Notes under the pieces: generated by a model
The model's database searches: none
Told to the model about the DNA's origin: nothing
What the model saw: the letters and a program-made list of their open reading frames with translations, nothing else
Part shown: positions 58,454 to 64,000 of the stretch, one piece after another
How positions within the stretch are numbered: the stretch's first letter is position 1
How the letters are laid out: each line of letters opens with the position of its first letter
Assembly: GCA_007922305.1 (NCBI GenBank)
Contig: ML677364.1
Span: forward strand, 13,595,572-13,659,571
Length of the DNA stretch: 64,000 bases
From: Dermatemys mawii
Taxonomy: Eukaryota; Chordata; Testudines; Dermatemydidae
Reading direction: 5' to 3'
Made by a program: the position numbers and the translations under genes

Positions 58454-58800
58454 TTACATGGTCTTCAGTTTCAAATATCTCAAGATTTTCTTCCTACACT
58501 TTATAGATAAATGTTTAAATAGCCCTTCATCTTGTTCTCTGATTTGATTTGGTGGTCTGTAACAAACTCCCACCAGCACTCCATTCTGTGATTTGTCAGC
58601 AAGCACATTGATCCATAAGCATCCCAGATCATGTACTTCTAAACTCTCAATTACTTTAAAGCAGAGAATGCTGTCTTTGATGTAGAGTGCCACCACTGAT
58701 CTCTTTCTGCCCATTCTATCCTTCCTAAAGAGGGTATATTCAGTGATCCTTAACATTCTAATCAGATGAATTCAGCAATACCTGTTACTTCAGATTTCTA
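58454..58800 (-). pseudogene. CR1 LINE endonuclease fragment
   Basis: A 100-codon minus frame starts inside the fragment: 'EYTLFRKDRMGRKRSVVALY', 'LGCLWINV', then 'VGVCYRPPNQ'. This is the endonuclease region of CR1 ORF2 ('GYTLFRKDR.GRKGGGVALYV' and 'GVCYRPPNQ'). It is unusually intact over this stretch. Neither RT nor the 3' end follows in place. It faces the plus-strand fragment at 57570-57830, which covers an overlapping part of the domain from a different copy. Confidence 0.88.
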
Positions 58801-59571
58801 ATGCATCTTGTTTATTACTCAGATTCTACTACTTAGGCAATTAAAGAATTCCTTCTCTCTACAATCCCTTGATGCCTTGATCCTTTACTACCTGAAGTCT
58901 TAGCTATAGGATGGGTGCATATGTGTGTTGTTTAGCCCTTTAAAACCTCTCCTTTTGTTCCTAGTTTTAGCAACCTCTTGACTAGTTTAGTCACCCAGAA
59001 GACTGATTCCTTCTTGGGATAACTGGGGGAGTATGAAAAAAATCAGATAATTTCAAGTGGCATCTGTCTATTAACATGTAGGTGATGATCTGCTGCTTCT
59101 TATTCCTTCATTTCATGTGGTATCGATGCTTGATGAGTCAAGTGAAAGTACAAGTAAGATCACCCGCATTCTCTGAAAACGAACTACTCAATCTTTCTTA
59201 TTTTAACTACTTGATTTGATATATCAGATTCTGAACAGTGTCCTTTTGATGTTTAATTTGCATTATCTGTTCTATTCATTCAGACTTTCCATTCTCTTCT
59301 GTTCTATTATTTTCATTGTTACAGTCAATTACATCAGAGGGTTTAAAATAAAGTAGTATATTAAAAATATTACCCACATAACAGATTTGTTAGAGTTGGT
59401 GCCCACACTTTTATTAAACATCAACAAAACTTTACATTTTAGCATGAGGGAATTAAAAAAAAATACAAAACACTAGGCCTTTCTGTCTTAAATACCCAAC
59501 AAAACAAAGATTAAGCCGTTTTTTCCATGATGTCCACACTTCTTTACCAGACCTAATTCCTCTAGATCTAA
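58801..59571. other. Unique AT-rich DNA
   Basis: No gene or repeat recognised. Confidence 0.45.
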
Positions 59572-59761
59572 AGCCATGTGTATACTACAGCTGTGCCACT
59601 GTAGTGCCATAGTGTAGACAGTGCCTATCTAAACAGAGTATGGCGGAGGGGAGGTTCCATCATTGTAGTCAAGCTGCTTCTCTTGGGTAGTTAGGTCAAC
59701 TGAAGAATTCTTCCACCAACCTAGCTGCATCTACTCTCATTTTTTAAGTGTAGACCAGGCC
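59572..59761. mobile_element. PIF/Harbinger-type MITE with TAA duplications
   Basis: Termini 'agccatgtgtatact' and 'agtgtagaccaggc' are inverted repeats, flanked by TAA at 59569-59571 and 59762-59764. Inner words ('gccactgtagtgccatagtg', 'gaagaattcttccaccaacc') match the 40.0-kb MITE. It is shorter, so it has an internal deletion. Confidence 0.85.
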
Positions 59762-59764
59762 TAA

Positions 59765-60358
59765 GCAAAGTATCAGTCAATTAACTCTTGCACTATCTGC
59801 ACAGTGTACTTCATTTATGTTAAGGAGAAATTATTCTTCTGGTTATGCATTAACTTTTATCTGAGAGACCTGAAAGAGAAGGAGACAGATCTAGCTATAT
59901 AATGCCCCATCATTTTGGGGGAGATGCCTGTGCATAGAATCTTTTTTTTCTGAGGACACTGCATAGTCATAAAATTCATCAGCATTCCCCATAGCTTTTC
60001 TATGACTTCTCTAATGGCAAGAGTAAAATAGAATATTTTAATGCTAATAGTGCAACCCTGGTATATTTCTATATTAAAGATATTACAAAAGTGCCTAATT
60101 CTAATTCAATATGTTGAGACATTTAAAATAATAGTTTTTCATTCTTACACGAGGTCAGCCTCTTAAAAAGAGATTAGCTATAAAAAAAAATCTTCCATTT
60201 AAATGATTCACCCAAAACACTAGGTGTATTATAAATTATACAATATAATAGACATGCAATCAGATAAGGCATATTAATGATGATATTTAAAAACCTCCCC
60301 AATCTTTTTTGAATTGAGAGCCTGGATTAAAAAGAAATACATGATGCATATTTAATTA
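59765..60358. other. Unique AT-rich DNA
   Basis: No gene or repeat recognised. Confidence 0.45.
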
Positions 60359-60485
60359 GGCCCTGATCCTGCAAAGACTTACTCATGTTCTCAACTTTAC
60401 CCATGGGACCAGTCCAAGTAATTTAAATGGGACTACTCCTGCTCATAAAGTTAAGCATGTGTGTAAGTCTCGGCAGGGTTGAGCA
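60359..60485. mobile_element. Palindromic MITE, 'ggccctgatcctgcaaa' family
   Basis: Left arm 'ggccctgatcctgcaaagac' with 'catgttctcaactttaccca' mirrors the right arm 'aaagttaagcatgtgtgtaa'. The centre is 'aatttaaatgggactactcc'. The right terminus is decayed ('gtctcggcagggttg'). Confidence 0.65.
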
Positions 60486-60729
60486 GTGAGATATTAAACT
60501 CTTTGGGGCACGAACGCTTTGTACTGAAACTGATCTTTCCTGGGTCTTCTAGGCACTCTTAGAATACAAATAATAATTCTGATATTTCTGGGATAACTCA
60601 GAGATATTTATTAAATAATATAGACTACACTTTGGAACAAATAGGATGTATAACCTGGTTGTAGCAGATGGATACTTGTAAATAATCAGAAAAAAAGAAA
60701 GTTCAAGAAAATAAAGTTTGCATTCCCAC

Positions 60730-61790
60730 AGTGCCTGGGAATCTTAGTCATGGACCAGGATCCCATTGTGCTGTACAAATGAAAAACAAAAAGACGGTCC
60801 CTCCCTCAAACAAATTAAAATCTAAGGGACAACCAATAGGTACAGACTGGTAGGGGAGTACAAGGAAACAATGAGACAATATTGGTCACCATGATATGCA
60901 GTGGTCTCAGCACACCAGTGGCCTAAACATTGTCAAGTTTTTGTAGGTATCATGGAAAATGAGAGGTTTAAGGAGGATTGTAAAAGAGAATAATATGGTA
61001 ATATTGCAGATGTTTATGGGAGCTCTCTAAATCATGAGAGGCAGCAGGGGAAAAAGCATGGTTATTTGAATATTTAAAAAGTGGGCAATGGAGCTGGCAT
61101 TAAGGGCCAGTCAGAGGCAAGAATCAACATTTTGATACCAAATGAGAGATGGTAGGTAGGGTGGGTTTAAACTTTAAATGGCCTTGAAAATGAAGATGAG
61201 TATGTTATATTTGCTGCAATGGAGAAGGGAAAGCCAGTGGAGGATGGCATGGCTAAAGCAAAAGCCTGGGGAAACAGTGTTGGTAGAAGCATTCTGAGTG
61301 GATATGAGTGGGGCAAGATTATATTTATCCAGGATGGAGAAAAGGATGTTGCAGTAATGGAGATGAGGAAAGCCTGGATATGAAATGTTTGGAGGGGTAG
61401 GACAGGGCATATCATACAGGGTAAGGCAGAGAGAATAGTTAAGATTTTGATATTGTCTGGAAGTAAAAATCAAGATAAAGAGGTGAGAGTCAGAAATGAC
61501 ACCCAAATTATGGGCCTGCGTGACTTGCGGGATGGTGATTGAGAAAGGAGGTAGTAGGTAAAGTGGGGAAGGGAGTTAAGTGGTTGCTGTTAACCATGTT
61601 GAGCTTGAGCTGATGGCCAGGTGATGTCAGAGAGATGGTCTGAAATTTTAGATGGGCAGAAGGAGAAAGATCTGGAGTAGAAAGGTAGATCTGTGGGTCA
61701 TCAGTATAGAGAGGGTTTGAATAAAGTTTCTTTCCAGAGATCTGTGCCGTGTACAGTGGCTTTTGCTGTGAAATATCCATCCCCGCTCAA
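60730..61790 (-). pseudogene. L2-type LINE: RT C-terminal half and 3' end
   Basis: On the minus strand the RT reads 'SLYTDDPQIYLSTPDLSPSA' (the Y-x-DD catalytic box, D-D codons at 61697-61702, with T for the usual A). Then come 'LKLNMVNSNHLTPFP', 'IIWVSFLTLTSLS' (family 'ARNLGVILDSxLSL'), 'LHYCNILFS', 'LISTQNASTNTV', 'LHWLSLLHCSKYNILIFIFK'. These match the L2-clade order after the catalytic box. Stops and frameshifts break it. The tail at 60730-60900 ('catggaccaggatcccattg', 'aaaacaaaaagacggtccct') is shared with the MIR-like SINE tails in this window, as expected for an L2/SINE pair. The 5' half is absent. Confidence 0.82.
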
Positions 61791-61808
61791 TGTAATAACA
61801 TTGAACTA

Positions 61809-62115
61809 CAGTAGATGATTATCCAGGATTGGGTTAACCAGAAAGTGGATTAACCAGGATGTCAAAAAAAAACCAAACGCGTAACTAGCAGGGCCGGCTC
61901 TGGCTTTGTTGCTGCCCCAACCACAAAAAAAAAAAAAAAAAAAAAATCCCACCAGGGCACAGGGCAGCCAGTGAACCAACACCCTCTTCCCCTGTGCAGG
62001 GTGGCTGGTGAACCAACCCCCCCACCCCATATTTTCTATGGATGGTGATTATCCAGGATTTTATTAACCAGAATTAAATTTTTCCCTATCATCCTGAATA
62101 ATCAAGAGTCTACTG
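61809..62115. mobile_element. Tigger/pogo-like element with TA duplications
   Basis: Left end 'cagtagatgattatccagga' and the complement of the right end, 'cagtagactcttgattattc', are matching inverted repeats apart from a 4-bp deletion, flanked by TA on both sides (61807-61808 and 62116-62117). The middle holds a second sequence ('gcagggccggctctggcttt', a poly-A run, 'cagggtggctggtgaaccaa'), probably a nested insertion. No transposase. Confidence 0.8.
61923..61947 (+). repeat. Poly-A run inside the Tigger/pogo-like element
   Basis: About 24 A residues following 'ccccaaccac'. It may mark a retrotransposed or slippage-expanded segment. Confidence 0.8.
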
Positions 62116-62117
62116 TA

Positions 62118-64000
62118 TTGCTTAAAGATATGGATATGCTGAAATGCTCTGCTGGATCAGGGATATGTGCATGCTGTAGTACATTAAGTGGAACTTAAAT
62201 GATTCAGAAATCTTGTGCTGACCCTATGAGTAGGCTGAGTTTCATGCAAAAGAACATTGCTATCTTGTGTGGATGTAAGCTTTTATAAGAGGATTTTAAA
62301 TGCCCTTAGGAACTATTGAAAATGTAAGCAGAAAACAAGAAATTGCTCAGTGGTCTGTTTTAGAGTGAAGATTTAACCAGCATGAGATGAGTTTGGCAGA
62401 AAGACAACCTGTGGCTCTATAAAACCGTTTTTTTTCCCAGTTGCTTTTTATGATTCTATTCAGCACTAGAACAGAAACTGCCTTGAGTGCAATGAATAAG
62501 ACAAGTATGATATACTAGCAGGCACAGTCTGCTAGATCTCAGGATAATTGGCATTAGGTTGGTGCATAACAAGGCACTATAATAAATAAGAAAAATCACA
62601 TATCTGGTGTCCATATAAGACTCAAATGATGTGTCAGGAATCTTGGAATATTTTCCCCAACTTCCTTCCAAAACCCTCAACCCCTCTTGTATATACTGAC
62701 ACATACAATACCTGACACAAACCCACAAAGATGAGGAAACAAAAAACTGCTTAGTAGTACATACCTCCTACTCTTCCATCCACAGGCACATGCTTTCCCA
62801 TTATCACAACTACCATACATCACAGGCCACTCACCACAATCTGGACCCCGCTTTCCTATAGCATCCATCACTGCCTGTATCAAAGTACCTCCTTCCAACA
62901 CTCCAAACTACAACACCAAAAATCCACAACACATAGTGTTCCTCTTCACATGCGTGCAAAGTACCTCAGGTGTTACGTGACCAGGATTCATCACCAAATT
63001 TGGTCCGCTGAGGATAACATTCCCTGGGCCTGGGCAGGGTACTCACGGGGTGCAACATGAACACATGCTGTCCACCCCCACATAGTGTTAAGGGGTATGC
63101 AGTTTGAAGGAAAGCTGAGCTGAGAGGAAGCCTGCTCCAGGGGTGAGAGAGCTACCCTGGAACTTAGAAAAACAGCATTCAATCCCTTGTTTTGCTAAGA
63201 CTTCCTGCATTAACTTAGCTTTTTTGTGCCTTAGTTCTCCACCTTCCCTATTTCACAGGGGTTGTTGAGGATAAATAAATTAAAGATTGTGAGGTGCTCA
63301 GATATTATGGTGAATGGGGCCATATAAGTACCATAGACAGTAGCACTAACTTATTCAAAATTTTTATATATATTAATAATCTAGATCTGAAAGCACTAAA
63401 AAAATTATCCATCGATTTCACAGGATATCCTGAATAAGTAAAGCAGGGGCATTTGCAACTGTTTTAACTCATGACAGCAATTAATTACTAATTATGTACA
63501 GTCTATATGGTTTGTTATTAAAAAGAATGGCATCATAGTTAATTAAACATAAAGGCTTGTTAACAAGAGAACAGACTCTATTTGAGCAATTGTAGTTTCT
63601 TCAGAGATTACATTTTGGCCTTTAAGAAACGAAGAAGTGCAAATTCAACCTGAACTAAATAAACATTCTGTTCATCACAGTCAAAGTGCCCTTGATGAAT
63701 GAAAGAGTATGCACAAGTTAAAGATCCCATGTGGCACCCGCTGCAGCAAGGCTAATATAGTCGTGACAAGTCTTACTTGCAGACATCACCACTGTTTTAA
63801 ATAGTCTTCATATTTACAATAGTAAATGCAAAGTCTTCACTGTTGGCTTGTTGCAATCATTTTCCTAAGAGTGTAACTTTTTTTAAGTGGATTTTGATAT
63901 TTTGCTCACTTATTTTAAAAGGGACTGCAAATATCTAATTTTGTTACTGGTGTTTAAATCCTCAGGAAGGAAAATACATTCAAATCCCTGATTATAGCTT
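62118..64000. other. Unique AT-rich DNA to the window end
   Basis: No gene or repeat recognised. Near 63479-63496 'aattaattactaattatg' clusters TAATTA homeodomain-type sites, but without conservation data this is not a regulatory call. Confidence 0.4.

Noticed and set aside
58454..58756. Functional host endonuclease gene
   Set aside because: The 100-codon frame matches the CR1 endonuclease and is truncated on both sides.

Overview
This window looks like non-coding nuclear DNA from a vertebrate, most likely a turtle. The evidence is the repeat content: many CR1 LINE pieces, L2-type LINE sequence, MIR-like tRNA-derived SINEs, Penelope-like ends, several palindromic MITEs with the 'tgtctacact' type of terminus, and PIF/Harbinger, hAT and Tigger/pogo DNA transposons. 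I recognise many of these as the families that dominate turtle genomes, from memory and without a database search. I see no host gene that I can support. Almost all open frames are short and random, or lie on or antisense to old mobile elements. No operons, bacterial signals or CRISPR arrays are present.

Layout. 0-8 kb: mostly unique AT-rich DNA with a GC-rich transposon end at the left edge and two long palindromic MITEs (1.6 and 3.0 kb). 8.4-9.5 kb: a solo LTR with TG...CA ends and a TAAA duplication. 10.4 kb: a GATA microsatellite. 12.3-15.8 kb: a dense cluster with a SINE carrying a nested insertion, a CR1 reverse-transcriptase remnant, a very old Harbinger transposase, a tRNA-like SINE and the end of another non-LTR retrotransposon. 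17.2-18.1 kb: a GC-rich LTR-like element with a TATA box and a 49-bp minisatellite. 22-25.4 kb: TATC microsatellite, CR1 piece, hAT-like element, a minus-strand Ty3/gypsy integrase remnant and a Penelope-like end. 26-33.9 kb: an old LTR related to the one at 8.4 kb, three MITE-like elements, two LTRs of one further family in opposite orientations, and a composite repeat with tRNA-like modules.

36.6-45.4 kb: a 1.3-kb element with TA duplication, a Harbinger MITE with TTA duplications, a hAT element with an 8-bp duplication, a younger Harbinger transposase pseudogene, and a CR1 inserted into a palindromic MITE. 47.6-50 kb: CR1 tails and a MITE. 53.7-57.4 kb: two Ty3/gypsy gag remnants head to tail. 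The second is split by a Penelope-like insertion that has a 14-bp target duplication and contains a 400-N assembly gap. 57.5-62.1 kb: CR1 endonuclease pieces in both orientations, a Harbinger MITE, a minus-strand L2-type LINE and a Tigger/pogo-like element with TA duplications.

The value of the window lies in its layered insertions, which give relative ages, and not in a working gene system. I did not find a convincing new biological system. The least explained signals are a possible small exon near 35.26 kb, a perfect 17-bp hairpin at 54.97 kb, and several long AT-rich stretches without recognisable repeats that may hold regulatory DNA. All frame and residue statements come from reading the sequence; family names come from recall and would need a repeat-library search to confirm.
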